In this document: positions 9,890 through 19,929 of the stretch, in pieces | Layout: every line of letters begins with the position of its first letter | Numbering within the stretch: position 1 is the stretch's first letter | From: Syntrophomonadaceae bacterium | Lineage (GTDB): Bacteria; Bacillota; PH28-bin88 | Length of the DNA stretch: 64,000 bases | Assembly: GCA_018333865.1 (NCBI GenBank) | Contig: JAGXSE010000065.1 | Location: forward strand, 112,794 to 176,793 | Reading direction: 5' to 3' | The notes under the pieces: model-generated | Told to the model about the DNA's origin: nothing | Seen by the model: the letters and a program-made list of their open reading frames with translations, nothing else | The model's database searches: none | Program-made: the position numbers and the translations under genes

Positions 9890-12643
9890 ATGCAAAAGCA
9901 CAGATGGCATTGCCTTTTTCCAGACCAGGCTTTGGAGATTTTAGGCAGCGATTATAAAAAAGGCCTTTCGGCCAGAGTCGCAGAGCAAAGACTACAGCAT
10001 TTCGGACCTAATCAATTAGAGCAGCACAGGGGTATTTCCCCATGGCAGGTGTTTGTTAACCAATTTAAAAATTTTATGGTGGTTGTTTTGCTGGCGGCAA
10101 CTGCGATATCCGGTTTTATGGGTGAAGTAGCTGATGCCATCACCATTATGATCATTGTTGTTTTTAATGCTGTGCTCGGTTTTGTGCAGGAATATAAAGC
10201 GGAGAAATCAATGGAGGCCCTGCAGCGAATAACTGCTCCCGAAGCTTTTGTGCTGCGGGATGGTCTGGAGCTTTCCGTACCTGCCAGTTCCCTGGTGCCT
10301 GGGGACATCATCATCTTAGACACAGGCAACCGGGTGCCGGCTGATGCCCGTCTTTTGGAAACGATATCTTTGGAAGTGGAAGAATCCATGTTAACCGGGG
10401 AATCCCTGCCAGTGCGAAAACAATACGAACTGCTGCTGGCCGAAAACGCAGGTCTGGGTGACCGCAGGAATATGGTTTTCATGGGGACTGTGGTAACCAG
10501 GGGCAGAGGCAAAGCCCTGGTTGTTGCAACTGCCATGGCTACTGAAATGGGGCAAATTTTTGGGCTCCTTCAACAGACGGCTAATGAGCCCACCCCATTA
10601 CAGCGCCGTCTTGATCATCTCGGCCGCTGGCTGGTTGGCCTCTGTCTGGCTATCTGTGGTATTGTAGTTATGACAGGGGTTTTCCGGGGTGAACCTCCAT
10701 ATCAAATGTTTTTGGCCGGAGTCAGTTTGGCTGTAGCGGCAATCCCCGAAGGGCTGCCGGCTATCGTAACTGTGTCTTTGGCCATTGGAGTGCAGAAAAT
10801 GATCCGGAGAAAAGCTATTATCCGGAAACTGCCGGCTGTGGAGACTTTGGGTTGTGCCACGGTAATCTGCTCCGATAAGACAGGTACTCTGACCCAGAAT
10901 GAAATGACCGTAACCCGTATCTTAGCAGGGGATCGCTTCCTGGAGGTAACCGGAAAGGGTTTTGCACCCCGGGGCGAGTTCCTGGAACAGGGTAAGTTGG
11001 TGGTGCCAGGAGAAGACAGAAGCCTGGAAATACTATTAACCATTTCAGCCTTGTGCAACAATGCCCGCCTGAAAAGGTCCGGGATGGCTATCAGCGGTCT
11101 CTTCCGTTCAAAAAAGGAGGATTCCTGGCAATTAACCGGAGATCCTACTGAAGGAGCCTTGCTGGTTGCGGCAGCCAAGGCAGGAATCTGGAGGGACAGT
11201 GTCGAAAAAGAAATTGGACGATTGGAAGAACTACCCTTCGATTCTGAACGCAAGCGGATGTCCGTCATTTATGGTAAACCGGGTCAGTCTGCTTGGCTTT
11301 ACACCAAAGGAGCTCCTGATGTAATATTAAGCTTATGTGATCGAATTTTACTGAACAACAGAGTGATATCTCTTTCGCCGGAATTGCGGCAAAAGATCTC
11401 CCTGGTTAACGAAGAACTGGCTGCCGGAGCTCTTCGCGTCCTTGGTATGGCGTACAAGACTTTGCCAGCGGGCAAGCCGGACAGTGAGGCTCTTCAGGTG
11501 GAAAGAGATCTGGTCTTCGTCGGTCTTGCCGGTATGATCGACCCGCCCCGCCCAGCAGCCGTCAAGGCAGTTGAGCACTCTCGCCAGGCTGGAATTAAGA
11601 CCGTGATGATCACCGGCGACCATCCCTTGACAGCTCGGGCTATTGCCCGGGAATTGAGTGTTCCGGCAGGTCCCGGCCAAGTGATGACAGGCATGGAATT
11701 GGATCATCTGTCCGACAACAAACTGGCTGAAAGGGTTGAAGACATTACTGTTTTTGCCCGGGTTTCGCCGAAACATAAGCTCCGGATTGTTAAAGCACTG
11801 AAATCCTGCGGCCATATTGTGGCCATGACCGGAGACGGCATCAATGACGCCCCTGCTGTCAAAGAGGCTGATATTGGTGTAGCTATGGGGAAGACGGGTA
11901 CTGATGTGACCAAAGAAGCATCTGCAATGGTTTTGGCCGATGATAACTTTGCCACCATTGCTGCGGCTGTAGAAGAAGGCAGGGCTATTTACGATAATAT
12001 TCGCAAGTTTATTCGTTATTTGCTGTCATGTAATACTGGGGAAGTATTGACCATGTTCCTGATCACCCTGCTCGGTTTTCCGATACCTCTATTACCCATT
12101 CAGATCCTATGGGTAAATCTGGTGACTGACGGTCTCCCGGCCATGGCTCTTGCTGTTGACAAAGCAGATCCGGACGTCATGCAGCGGCGTCCCCGCAAGC
12201 CGCAGGATAGTATCTTTGCCCAGGGGTTAGGATGGAAAATACTATCCAGGGGTGTCTATATCGGAGCCGGAACCTCCCTGGTGTTTTTGGCAGCCCTTTT
12301 TCTAAGTAATGGGGACTTGGCTGTTGCCCGCACCATGGCTTTTTGTACCCTGGTTTTTTCCCAGCTCTTTCATGTTTTTGATTGCAAATCGGAAAAGTAT
12401 TCAGTATTCCAGTTAGGCTTCTTCTCAAATCCATACCTTTTGGCAGCGGTTGCCTGCTCTGTGACCATGCAGCTAGCTGTGGTATACTGGCCTGTTTTCC
12501 AGTCCATCTTTAATACAGTTCCGTTGAATGCTTTCCAATGGGGGTTAATCTTGTTGGTTGCTGGCGGAAGCACCATATTTAAAGGTCTGGTTTACTACAT
12601 ACTGACGCCGGTTATGCGGCGCTTCGTGTACTTGCGTGCTTAG
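9890..12643 (+). CDS. Cation-transporting P-type ATPase (Ca2+ type, P2A)
   Basis: 917 aa. The N-terminal cation-ATPase domain, the TGES actuator motif (ESMLTGESLPV), the membrane motif PEGLPAIVT, the phosphorylation site CSDKTGTLT, the nucleotide domain KGAPD and the hinge GDGINDAPA are all intact, with about ten membrane segments. The PEGLP motif and the C-terminal membrane region NLVTDGLPA fit SERCA/PMCA-like calcium export; Mn2+ or other cations are possible. It lies alone between rqcH and dapF with its own Shine-Dalgarno site. Confidence 0.93.
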   Translation: MQKHRWHCLFPDQALEILGSDYKKGLSARVAEQRLQHFGPNQLEQHRGISPWQVFVNQFKNFMVVVLLAATAISGFMGEVADAITIMIIVVFNAVLGFVQEYKAEKSMEALQRITAPEAFVLRDGLELSVPASSLVPGDIIILDTGNRVPADARLLETISLEVEESMLTGESLPVRKQYELLLAENAGLGDRRNMVFMGTVVTRGRGKALVVATAMATEMGQIFGLLQQTANEPTPLQRRLDHLGRWLVGLCLAICGIVVMTGVFRGEPPYQMFLAGVSLAVAAIPEGLPAIVTVSLAIGVQKMIRRKAIIRKLPAVETLGCATVICSDKTGTLTQNEMTVTRILAGDRFLEVTGKGFAPRGEFLEQGKLVVPGEDRSLEILLTISALCNNARLKRSGMAISGLFRSKKEDSWQLTGDPTEGALLVAAAKAGIWRDSVEKEIGRLEELPFDSERKRMSVIYGKPGQSAWLYTKGAPDVILSLCDRILLNNRVISLSPELRQKISLVNEELAAGALRVLGMAYKTLPAGKPDSEALQVERDLVFVGLAGMIDPPRPAAVKAVEHSRQAGIKTVMITGDHPLTARAIARELSVPAGPGQVMTGMELDHLSDNKLAERVEDITVFARVSPKHKLRIVKALKSCGHIVAMTGDGINDAPAVKEADIGVAMGKTGTDVTKEASAMVLADDNFATIAAAVEEGRAIYDNIRKFIRYLLSCNTGEVLTMFLITLLGFPIPLLPIQILWVNLVTDGLPAMALAVDKADPDVMQRRPRKPQDSIFAQGLGWKILSRGVYIGAGTSLVFLAALFLSNGDLAVARTMAFCTLVFSQLFHVFDCKSEKYSVFQLGFFSNPYLLAAVACSVTMQLAVVYWPVFQSIFNTVPLNAFQWGLILLVAGGSTIFKGLVYYILTPVMRRFVYLRA

Positions 12644-12748
12644 GAATAATACTCGCAGACAGAGCAGGAAACAATTTAATCAACTGCTTTCAGAAGTTTC
12701 TTGAGCCGATAAGATTTGCATACCACTTACTTAAGGAGGTAGAGATAA

Positions 12749-13588
12749 TTGAAGTTCAGCAAAATGCATGGATTGGGCAATGATTTTGTCATTGTTAATG
12801 CCCTGGCGGAAAAAAAATTGGGCAATTTGGAAGAACTGGCCAAACGGGTTTGCCATCGGAATTTTGGTATCGGGGCCGATGGATTGATTCTTGTCTTGCC
12901 CTCTGAAGAGGCAGATATCCGGATGCGGATTTTCAATTCCGACGGCAGTGAACCTGAAATGTGCGGGAATGGAATCCGCTGCTTTGCCCGGTATATTTAC
13001 CAGGAGAGCATTGTTCCCAAGGAAGTTATCCGTGTTGAGACCCTAGCCGGGATTATCGTGCCCAGGCTGATCACGGAAGGTTCTTTAATTTCAGGTATTC
13101 AGGTGGATATGGGGCCGCCGGTTCTGGATCCGGATCAGATCCCCGTCCGCGGTTATGCCTCCGCCCCTGTGGTAGACGTACCGCTGGAAGTTGACGGGCA
13201 AACCTTGTCTATTACGGCAGTTTCCATGGGCAATCCTCACTGCGTTGTCTTTGTTCCTGATCTGGACGCCGTTTTCTTCGACACCCTTGGCCCCAAATTG
13301 GAGACGCATCCAGCTTTCCCCCGCAAGACCAACGTGGAATTTGTCCAGGTGATCAACAACGAAAAAGTGAAAGTCCGGGTGTGGGAAAGGGGGGCCGGAC
13401 CAACCTTAGCCTGTGGAACCGGCGCATGTGCAGTAGCAGTTGCCGGGTCTCTTTCAGGGAGAACTTCCCGAAAGGTTACAGTATGTTTGCCAGGCGGTGA
13501 TCTGGATATCCTCTGGGATCAACATGACAATAGGGTTTATATGACGGGTCCGGCAGTAGAGGTTTTTCGCGGGGAGTTTTTTATCTAA
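12749..13588 (+). CDS. dapF: Diaminopimelate epimerase
   Basis: 279 aa, TTG start nine nt after AAGGAGGT. It interconverts LL- and meso-diaminopimelate for peptidoglycan and lysine synthesis. The two catalytic cysteines lie in GNGIRCFARY (about residue 75) and ACGTGACA (about residue 223). N-terminal KMHGLGNDF is typical. It is followed by its own terminator. Confidence 0.97.
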   Translation: MKFSKMHGLGNDFVIVNALAEKKLGNLEELAKRVCHRNFGIGADGLILVLPSEEADIRMRIFNSDGSEPEMCGNGIRCFARYIYQESIVPKEVIRVETLAGIIVPRLITEGSLISGIQVDMGPPVLDPDQIPVRGYASAPVVDVPLEVDGQTLSITAVSMGNPHCVVFVPDLDAVFFDTLGPKLETHPAFPRKTNVEFVQVINNEKVKVRVWERGAGPTLACGTGACAVAVAGSLSGRTSRKVTVCLPGGDLDILWDQHDNRVYMTGPAVEVFRGEFFI

Positions 13589-13592
13589 CATC

Positions 13593-13628
13593 TAGCCGGG
13601 GCAAGAACTCGCCTCGGCTAATTTTTTG
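13593..13628 (+). terminator. Rho-independent terminator after dapF
   Basis: TAGCCGGGGC/GCCTCGGCTA stem (one mismatch) with an 8-nt loop, then ATTTTTT. Confidence 0.85.
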
Positions 13629-13638
13629 GAGATTATTT

Positions 13639-13667
13639 TTGTCAAAATATCGAAATTATGGTATGTA
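13639..13667 (+). promoter_or_regulatory. Probable promoter of the yicC-remA-gmk-rpoZ-coaBC-metK block
   Basis: TTGTCA at 13639-13644, a 17-nt spacer and TATGTA at 13662-13667, about 35 nt before the yicC start and just after the dapF terminator. Confidence 0.5.
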
Positions 13668-13700
13668 TATATAAAGGCTTAATCAGAGAGGGGAGACCAA

Positions 13701-14585
13701 ATGATTAGCAGCATGACTGGCTTTGGCCGGGGGGAGGTATCTGGTGAAAACCTGAGCGTTAGGGTGGAAATTAAGTCTGTTAACCATCGATTTATTGATA
13801 TATCTGTCCGCATGCCAAAAAAATACATGGCTTTGGAGGAAAGGATTAAAAAACTTCTCAGATCTTCTGTCTCTCGGGGTTACCTGGAAGTATACTGCAA
13901 TATTGAGGATGGGACAGCAAAAAAGCGTAGTATTAAGGTTGACAAAGATCTTGCAGTAGCTTATCATCAATCTTTGAGAGAATTGGGTCAGACTTTAGAT
14001 TTGCGGGCGGATTTTGGACTGCTGGATATCGCCCAACTGCCGGGAGTCCTCGCAAGTGAGGAACCGGAAGCCGATCTGGAAGACCTCTGGCTTTCTCTTG
14101 AACAAGCCTTAACCATGGCAGTAACCGGACTGGTCCGGATGCGGTTGGCTGAAGCTGTGAGCCTTGCAGCAGATTTGCTTTGCCGGGTCAATAACATCCG
14201 GAAAATGCTCGTGGTGATCAGTGAACGCAGTCCGCTGGTATTGGGAGAATGCCAGGAAAGACTGAGTCAGAGAGCAAAAGAATGGCGCCAAGACCTGGGC
14301 ATTGAAGTTGATCCTGCAAGGTTGGCGGCGGAAGTTGTCCTATTTGCTGACAAAAGCAATATCACGGAAGAACTGGTGCGGTTGGAGAGCCATTTGCTTC
14401 AATTTGAAAGAAGCATCCAATTTTCTGATCCGGTTGGTCGCAAATTGGATTTTCTGATCCAGGAAATGCACAGGGAGATTAATACCATCGGTTCCAAAGC
14501 TAGTGATCTGGTCATCGGTCAAGAAGTGGTTGCGATTAAAAGCGAAATCGAAAAACTCAGGGAACAGGTGCAGAATATTGAATAA
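13701..14585 (+). CDS. yicC: YicC/YloC family endoribonuclease
   Basis: 294 aa. N-terminal MTGFGRGE and VNHRFIDISVRMP, and the C-terminal DUF1732-type segment with KLDFLIQEMHREINTIGSKA, mark the YicC family; known members are RNases acting on small or structured RNAs. Good RBS (GAGGGGAG). First gene of the conserved Firmicutes block leading to coaBC. Confidence 0.93.
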   Translation: MISSMTGFGRGEVSGENLSVRVEIKSVNHRFIDISVRMPKKYMALEERIKKLLRSSVSRGYLEVYCNIEDGTAKKRSIKVDKDLAVAYHQSLRELGQTLDLRADFGLLDIAQLPGVLASEEPEADLEDLWLSLEQALTMAVTGLVRMRLAEAVSLAADLLCRVNNIRKMLVVISERSPLVLGECQERLSQRAKEWRQDLGIEVDPARLAAEVVLFADKSNITEELVRLESHLLQFERSIQFSDPVGRKLDFLIQEMHREINTIGSKASDLVIGQEVVAIKSEIEKLREQVQNIE

Positions 14586-14629
14586 TAGTTGTTTCCAGGG
14601 ACACAGAATAAATTGCAGAGGTGGTAGAA

Positions 14630-14905
14630 ATGGATATAAGACTTATTAATATTGGGTTCGGCAACATCGTGTCAGCGAACCGGATAATCGCCATTGTCAG
14701 CCCTGAATCCGCTCCGATCAAGCGGATCATTCAGGAAGCCCGGGATCAAGGTGTCTTGATTGATGCAACCTATGGCCGCCGGACCAGGGCCGTCATCATA
14801 ACCGACAGCGGTCATGTGGTTTTATCTGCTGTGCAGCCTGAAACGGTTGCCCATCGCCTGAATGTCAAGGAAACCCATGCTTCCGGCCATGATGATACCG
14901 ACTAA
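14630..14905 (+). CDS. remA: RemA-like DNA-binding regulator (DUF370)
   Basis: 91 aa from ATG 14630, after GAGGTGG. The DUF370 signature ([41 protein letters not shown]) is complete. RemA forms DNA-wrapping rings and activates biofilm matrix and osmoprotection genes in Bacillus; elsewhere its targets are unknown. It overlaps the next gene by 29 nt. Confidence 0.93.
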   Translation: MDIRLINIGFGNIVSANRIIAIVSPESAPIKRIIQEARDQGVLIDATYGRRTRAVIITDSGHVVLSAVQPETVAHRLNVKETHASGHDDTD

Positions 14906-15500
14906 AACTGACCAGATTCCCGGTTTGCTGGTGGTTGTTTCCGGTCCGTCAGGAACTGGAAAGGGAACATTGTGCAATGCGTTGCGGAGGGAATGGCCGC
15001 ACCTGGGGTATTCTGTATCTGCAACTACTCGCCAGCCACGTCCCGGTGAAATAGATGGAGTAAATTATTTTTTTTATACCCCGGCCCAGTTTGCAAAAAT
15101 GATACAACAAAACCAGTTTGTGGAATGGGCTTATGTGTACGGCAACTATTACGGCACCCCCCGGGCATTTGTTGAGGAGAAACTGGCGGCCGGGGAGGAC
15201 GTGCTGCTGGAAATTGATATCCAGGGCGCTCTGCAGGTAAAAAGGCAGTACGACAAAGGGATTTTTATTTTTGTTGCGCCGCCTTCAATGGAGGAGTTGC
15301 GAAGAAGGATTACCATGCGTGGCACAGAGTCGCCTGAAGTTATTAGCCAGCGGTTAGAAGCTACTACAACAGAAGTAGCTTATGCTCCCCAGTATGATTA
15401 TATTGTAATAAATCAGGATGTGGGAACAGCCGTTGAAGAGATCAAGGCTATAATAATTGCCGAAAAATGTCGTCCGTTTCGCCGCCCGATCAGGCTCTAA
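14877..15500 (+). CDS. gmk: Guanylate kinase
   Basis: 207 aa from ATG 14877 (AAGGAA about 5 nt upstream). ATGs at 14862, 14889 and 14892 are alternatives; this one gives the usual length. ATP + GMP to ADP + GDP. P-loop [13 protein letters not shown]-binding segments [19 protein letters not shown] and [12 protein letters not shown]. It overlaps remA, so translation is probably coupled. Confidence 0.95.
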   Translation: MLPAMMIPTKTDQIPGLLVVVSGPSGTGKGTLCNALRREWPHLGYSVSATTRQPRPGEIDGVNYFFYTPAQFAKMIQQNQFVEWAYVYGNYYGTPRAFVEEKLAAGEDVLLEIDIQGALQVKRQYDKGIFIFVAPPSMEELRRRITMRGTESPEVISQRLEATTTEVAYAPQYDYIVINQDVGTAVEEIKAIIIAEKCRPFRRPIRL

Positions 15501-15526
15501 CTTAATCTCAAGGAGGAAGAAAAACA

Positions 15527-15730
15527 TTGAATCAACCTGCACTGGATGAATTGATCAATAAAGTTGACAGCAAGTATACCCTGGTGGTTGTTGCTGCAAA
15601 AAGAGCCAGGGTTTTGACTGAAAAAGGAAGTTATGCCGCAGATAAATCCACCAAGGCTGTTACTGTTGCTCTAAACGAAATTTCGCAGCGGAAAATAAGT
15701 TTCGAACGGATCAAAACCGGAATCAAATAG
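15527..15730 (+). CDS. rpoZ: RNA polymerase omega subunit
   Basis: 67 aa, TTG start behind AAGGAGGAAG. Typical omega helix TLVVVAAKRARVL and the C-terminal KPVTIALEEI-like segment (here KAVTVALNEI). It promotes assembly of RNA polymerase. Position between gmk and coaBC is conserved. Confidence 0.93.
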   Translation: MNQPALDELINKVDSKYTLVVVAAKRARVLTEKGSYAADKSTKAVTVALNEISQRKISFERIKTGIK

Positions 15731-15774
15731 ATGACTTAAAAGCAGAGGCAAGGAGTAAAGTTTGGAGGGTTTCG

Positions 15775-16974
15775 TTGTTGTTGGGCAAAAGAATATTGGT
15801 TGGCATCACAGGCGGGATTGCCGCGTATAAAGCTGCAGAAATTGTGAGCTGGTTAGTCAGGGAAGGTTGTATTGTTCAGCCTGTGATGACTGAATCGGCC
15901 AAGCATTTTATTGCCCCTCTGACATTATCCACCCTTGCTGGCCGACCTGTTTTAAGCGACATGTTTGCTGAAAGAAATCCTGGGGTCCAACATATTGACT
16001 TGGCTCAAAATACTGACCTTTGTCTGATAGCACCAGCTACTGCCAACATTATCGCAAAGATGGCTTTGGGTATTGCCGATGACCTTTTAAGCACTGTATT
16101 GCTGGCTGTGGGGGCACCTGTAGTGATTGCGCCAGCAATGAACGTAAATATGTACCGGCATCCGGCGGTGCAGAAAAACCTTGAGCTCTTGATTAAACGG
16201 GGGGTAAAGATAGTAGAACCGGATGCAGGCAGACTGGCCTGCGGTGTTGAGGGGAAAGGCCGATTGGCAGAGACTGAACGAATAATCAGGGAAATAAAGT
16301 CCTCTTTATTACCTGTGATGGATTTAAATACGAAGACTGTCCTGGTGACAGCAGGTGGAACCAGAGAGGCCATCGACCCTGTGCGTTTTATCGGCAACCG
16401 GAGTTCTGGCAAAATGGGACATGCTATTGCAATGGCTGCCAGGAACAGGGGCGCCAGGGTGATTTTAGTTAACGGTTGCAGCCATGAGCCACCCCCGGGC
16501 GGAGTGGAAGTCATCCAAGTAGAAAGCGCCCAGGAGATGTATGACGCTATGCTCAGGGTTTTTGAACAGGCCGATATAGTTATTAAGGCGGCGGCCGTGG
16601 CTGACTACTGTATAACTAATCCCAGTGAACAAAAAATAAAAAAATCTGGTGCTAACCTGGTTTTGGAATTGAAGCCTACAATTGATATCTTAGGGTCAAT
16701 CGGGAAGCTAAAGAAACCCCATCAAAAAATTATTGGCTTTGCCGCCGAAACAGAAGACCTGATAAATAACGCTCTGCATAAACTGCGGAAAAAGAACCTC
16801 GATTTAATAGTTGCGAATGATGTTACCCTACACGGGGCAGGATTCGAATCAGAAACCAATATCGCCATTTTATTAACTAAAGACGGCAGGCAAATCTCTT
16901 TGCCGATAATGACCAAACTTGAGTTAGCGCATATAATTTTAAATCATGTTGGGGATTTTGATGCCAAAGACTGA
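15775..16974 (+). CDS. coaBC: Bifunctional phosphopantothenoylcysteine decarboxylase / synthase
   Basis: 399 aa, TTG start. The N-terminal CoaC flavoprotein domain has GITGGIAAYKA, the HIDLA active-site His (about residue 72) and the PAMN substrate motif. The C-terminal CoaB domain has TAGGTREAIDPVRFIGNRSSGKMG. It makes 4'-phosphopantetheine in CoA synthesis, matching the CoA-heavy metabolism encoded later in the window. Confidence 0.96.
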   Translation: MLLGKRILVGITGGIAAYKAAEIVSWLVREGCIVQPVMTESAKHFIAPLTLSTLAGRPVLSDMFAERNPGVQHIDLAQNTDLCLIAPATANIIAKMALGIADDLLSTVLLAVGAPVVIAPAMNVNMYRHPAVQKNLELLIKRGVKIVEPDAGRLACGVEGKGRLAETERIIREIKSSLLPVMDLNTKTVLVTAGGTREAIDPVRFIGNRSSGKMGHAIAMAARNRGARVILVNGCSHEPPPGGVEVIQVESAQEMYDAMLRVFEQADIVIKAAAVADYCITNPSEQKIKKSGANLVLELKPTIDILGSIGKLKKPHQKIIGFAAETEDLINNALHKLRKKNLDLIVANDVTLHGAGFESETNIAILLTKDGRQISLPIMTKLELAHIILNHVGDFDAKD

Positions 16975-17010
16975 TCCGATTGACAGGCACAGGGTAGAGG
17001 AGGAGATACA

Positions 17011-18201
17011 ATGACTAAAAAACTTTTAACATCTGAGTCAGTTACTGAAGGGCATCCAGATAAGATGGCAGATCAAATATCTGATGGTGTGCTGGATGCC
17101 ATATTACTAAAAGACCCGTTGGCCCGGGTAGCTTGCGAAACAACGATAACCACTGGTTTAGTGCTGGTAGCCGGAGAGATTACGACCGACTGTTATGTGG
17201 ATATTCCCAAGGTGATCAGAGAAATCGTCAGGAATATTGGCTATACCAGGGCGAAGTTTGGCTTTGATGCCGATACTTGTGCGGTTCTCACCTCTATTAA
17301 TGAGCAATCTCCTGATATTGCACAGGGAGTTAATCTGGCTTTAGAGGCCCGAACAGGAGAAACGAATGATGCCACAATCGAGGCTATCGGGGCTGGTGAC
17401 CAGGGTATGATGTTCGGCTATGCTACTAACGAAACAAAGGAGTACATGCCATTACCCATATCCCTTGCTCACGCCTTAAGCCGCAGGCTGGCAGAATGCC
17501 GGAAAATGCGCTTGTTACCTTACCTGCGACCTGATGGCAAATCCCAGGTCACAGTTGAATATGAAAATGACCGCCCAATTCGGGTGGATACTGTTGTTAT
17601 TGCAGCCCAACATAGACCTGACATAGATATGGATGTTCTCAGGACTGACATTTTGGATAAAGTAATTAAGGCCGTTATTCCTGCCAACCTCCTGGATAAC
17701 AAGACCAGGTATTTTATTAACCCCACCGGGCGTTTTGTTATCGGCGGGCCTCAGGGAGATACGGGTCTGACAGGGCGCAAAATAATTGTTGATACTTACG
17801 GAGGTATGGCCAGGCACGGAGGCGGGGCATTTTCCGGAAAAGATCCTACCAAGGTGGATCGCTCCGGAGCCTATGCCGCCCGCTATGTTGCCAAAAACCT
17901 GGTGGCAGCAGGGCTGGCTGACCGCTGTGAAGTCCAGCTGGCCTATGCTATCGGTGTTGCCCGCCCAGTATCTATTATGGTAGAGACCTATGGAACAGGC
18001 AAAGTAGCTGATACGGAAATAGTCAAACTAATTCAAACCAATTTCGATCTGCGGCCGGCTGGTATCATTAAAGAGCTCAATCTCAGGCGGCCACTTTACC
18101 AGCAGGTAGCGGCTTATGGCCATTTCGGCCGCCCGGACCTTGACCTGACCTGGGAAAAAATCGATAAGGCCTCTATCCTGCGCCAGCAGGCCGGAGTATA
18201 A
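17011..18201 (+). CDS. metK: S-adenosylmethionine synthase
   Basis: 396 aa. Motifs [24 protein letters not shown] and [16 protein letters not shown] are complete. ATG start after GAGGAGGAGAT. Methionine + ATP to AdoMet. Only 36 nt separate it from coaBC, so it is in the same transcription unit and I see no SAM riboswitch. In related genomes priA is often next; here a terminator and about 45 kb of other genes follow. Confidence 0.97.
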   Translation: MTKKLLTSESVTEGHPDKMADQISDGVLDAILLKDPLARVACETTITTGLVLVAGEITTDCYVDIPKVIREIVRNIGYTRAKFGFDADTCAVLTSINEQSPDIAQGVNLALEARTGETNDATIEAIGAGDQGMMFGYATNETKEYMPLPISLAHALSRRLAECRKMRLLPYLRPDGKSQVTVEYENDRPIRVDTVVIAAQHRPDIDMDVLRTDILDKVIKAVIPANLLDNKTRYFINPTGRFVIGGPQGDTGLTGRKIIVDTYGGMARHGGGAFSGKDPTKVDRSGAYAARYVAKNLVAAGLADRCEVQLAYAIGVARPVSIMVETYGTGKVADTEIVKLIQTNFDLRPAGIIKELNLRRPLYQQVAAYGHFGRPDLDLTWEKIDKASILRQQAGV

Positions 18202-18266
18202 GGAAAGGAGCTACAACGCTCGTTACACGGATCGTCCTTGCTGTGGAATTTCTCCAACGGCTGCCT

Positions 18267-18296
18267 AAAACTGCAGGCTCGCCTGCAGTTTTATTT
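18267..18296 (+). terminator. Rho-independent terminator after metK
   Basis: AAAACTGCAGG/CCTGCAGTTTT around CTC, then TATTTAT. It ends the housekeeping block. Confidence 0.85.
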
Positions 18297-18423
18297 ATCC
18301 TCAAGTGTGCGCGTGGCAGAGAAAAATGTGCGCCTAGCATGAACATGCGGCAGGAAGATGGTTTTATCCGCCGAATATATGATTTCAATTCTTTAACTAC
18401 TTAAAACTTAAGGGGGAACCACA

Positions 18424-19605
18424 TTGAAAACAGCACAAAGACTTGATTTGCTTCAAACCGAAAATGCATTCGAAGTACTGGCTGAAGTAAAAAAACTTAC
18501 GGCTGCAGGGCGGGATATCGTCAGTTTCGCTATTGGCGAGCCGGATTTTGATACGCCAGAAAACATCAAACAAGCAGGCATCGACGCAATTAAGGAAAAT
18601 CAAACTCATTACAGCCCTGCCGGGGGACTGCCTGAATTAAGAGCATCCATTGCTGCCCATTACAGCCTGACCCGGGGAATAAAAGTAGCTCCTAATCATG
18701 TAGTGGTAACCCCTGGCGCGAAGCCAATTATTTTATACTCCTTGCTCGCCTGTGTAGATCCTGGGGATGAAGTAATCTACCCAAATCCTGGTTTCCCCAT
18801 TTATCAATCACTGATTGGATTCCTGGGAGCCAGAACTGTTCCGGTGCCAGTCAGGGAAATTAACGGACAATTTACCATTGATCCGGAAGAGCTAAAATCT
18901 CTGATAACCGATAAGACCAAAATGATTATCATTAATTCACCCCACAACCCTACCGGAGGGGTGTTGCAACAGGAAGTGCTTGCGGCTGTAGCTGAAATTG
19001 CCATAAAAAATAACCTGTGGATTTTGTCCGATGAGATTTATTCGCGCATTATCTATCAGGATAAGTTTTACAGCATTGCCAGTTTACCCGGCATGCAGGA
19101 AAGAACCATTATTCTTGATGGCTTTTCTAAAACCTACGCCATGACCGGATGGCGGATCGGCTTTGGCGTGATGAATGACGAGCTTGCCCATTGGGTTACT
19201 CGCATCCAAATCAATAATGAGTCTTGTGTGGCGACCTTTACCCAATTTGCGGCCAAGGAAGCAATTGCCGGATCCCAGGCGGGAAGTGAAGAGATCATCC
19301 GTGAGTTTGCGGTCCGGAAGGATTTGATTGTAAGTGAGCTGTCCCAAATACCAGGTGTGAAATGCCCTGTTCCCAAAGGAGCCTTTTATGTCTACCCCAA
19401 TGTAACTGAGGTTTGCAAGCGTATGGGGCTGCGAAACTCCAAGGAACTGCAGCAGGCCCTCTTGCATGAGGGAAATGTGGCGGTTCTGCCTGGTACTGCC
19501 TTCGGCCCCAAAAATGACGACCAGGAATACATCCGTCTTTCCTTCGCCACCTCCCAAGCCAACATTCTTGAGGGAATCCGCCGCATGAAGCGGATCCTGG
19601 CCTGA
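18424..19605 (+). CDS. Class I/II pyridoxal-phosphate aminotransferase (aspartate-aminotransferase-like)
   Basis: 393 aa, TTG start after AAGGGGG. Fold-type I enzyme: NSPHNPTGG at about residue 175, DEIYSRI, and the PLP lysine in LDGFSKTYAMTGWRIG (about residue 235). The FAIGEPDFDTP N-terminus is typical of the AspC/AspB group that includes aspartate, aromatic and MalY-like transaminases. Substrate is not assignable. Monocistronic: it has its own terminator. Confidence 0.9.
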   Translation: MKTAQRLDLLQTENAFEVLAEVKKLTAAGRDIVSFAIGEPDFDTPENIKQAGIDAIKENQTHYSPAGGLPELRASIAAHYSLTRGIKVAPNHVVVTPGAKPIILYSLLACVDPGDEVIYPNPGFPIYQSLIGFLGARTVPVPVREINGQFTIDPEELKSLITDKTKMIIINSPHNPTGGVLQQEVLAAVAEIAIKNNLWILSDEIYSRIIYQDKFYSIASLPGMQERTIILDGFSKTYAMTGWRIGFGVMNDELAHWVTRIQINNESCVATFTQFAAKEAIAGSQAGSEEIIREFAVRKDLIVSELSQIPGVKCPVPKGAFYVYPNVTEVCKRMGLRNSKELQQALLHEGNVAVLPGTAFGPKNDDQEYIRLSFATSQANILEGIRRMKRILA

Positions 19606-19656
19606 TCCGCGATTTCTGGCCCCATGATAATAGCTGGTTGAAAGAATATTCTCTTG

Positions 19657-19685
19657 CCCAAGGTGCACCCCCTTGGGTTTTTTTT
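19657..19685 (+). terminator. Rho-independent terminator
   Basis: CCCAAGG/CCTTGGG with a 7-nt loop and eight T. Confidence 0.9.
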
Positions 19686-19929
19686 GCCAGTAAAATCAAG
19701 AAAGGGAGCAGGATATTTTGGTTCTGTGTTGAAAATAAAACTATGCAAGAAATGCTGCGTTCCCTTGTTGTTTTAGCAGAAAAAATGTCGCAATCGTCAT
19801 AGTCCTGTCTTAGCAAGCTTTAAAGAGTATTAATAATCTTTTAGGGAGGTGAGGAAGGAGCAAGAGCTGTTTATTTTTCAGCTGCATGCATCGTTGAAAA
19901 AGGGATAATTTTATCAGGAGGTTGTAAAG

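Noticed and set aside
16975-17010. Possible SAM riboswitch before metK
   Set aside because: Only 36 nt separate coaBC and metK, too short for any SAM riboswitch.
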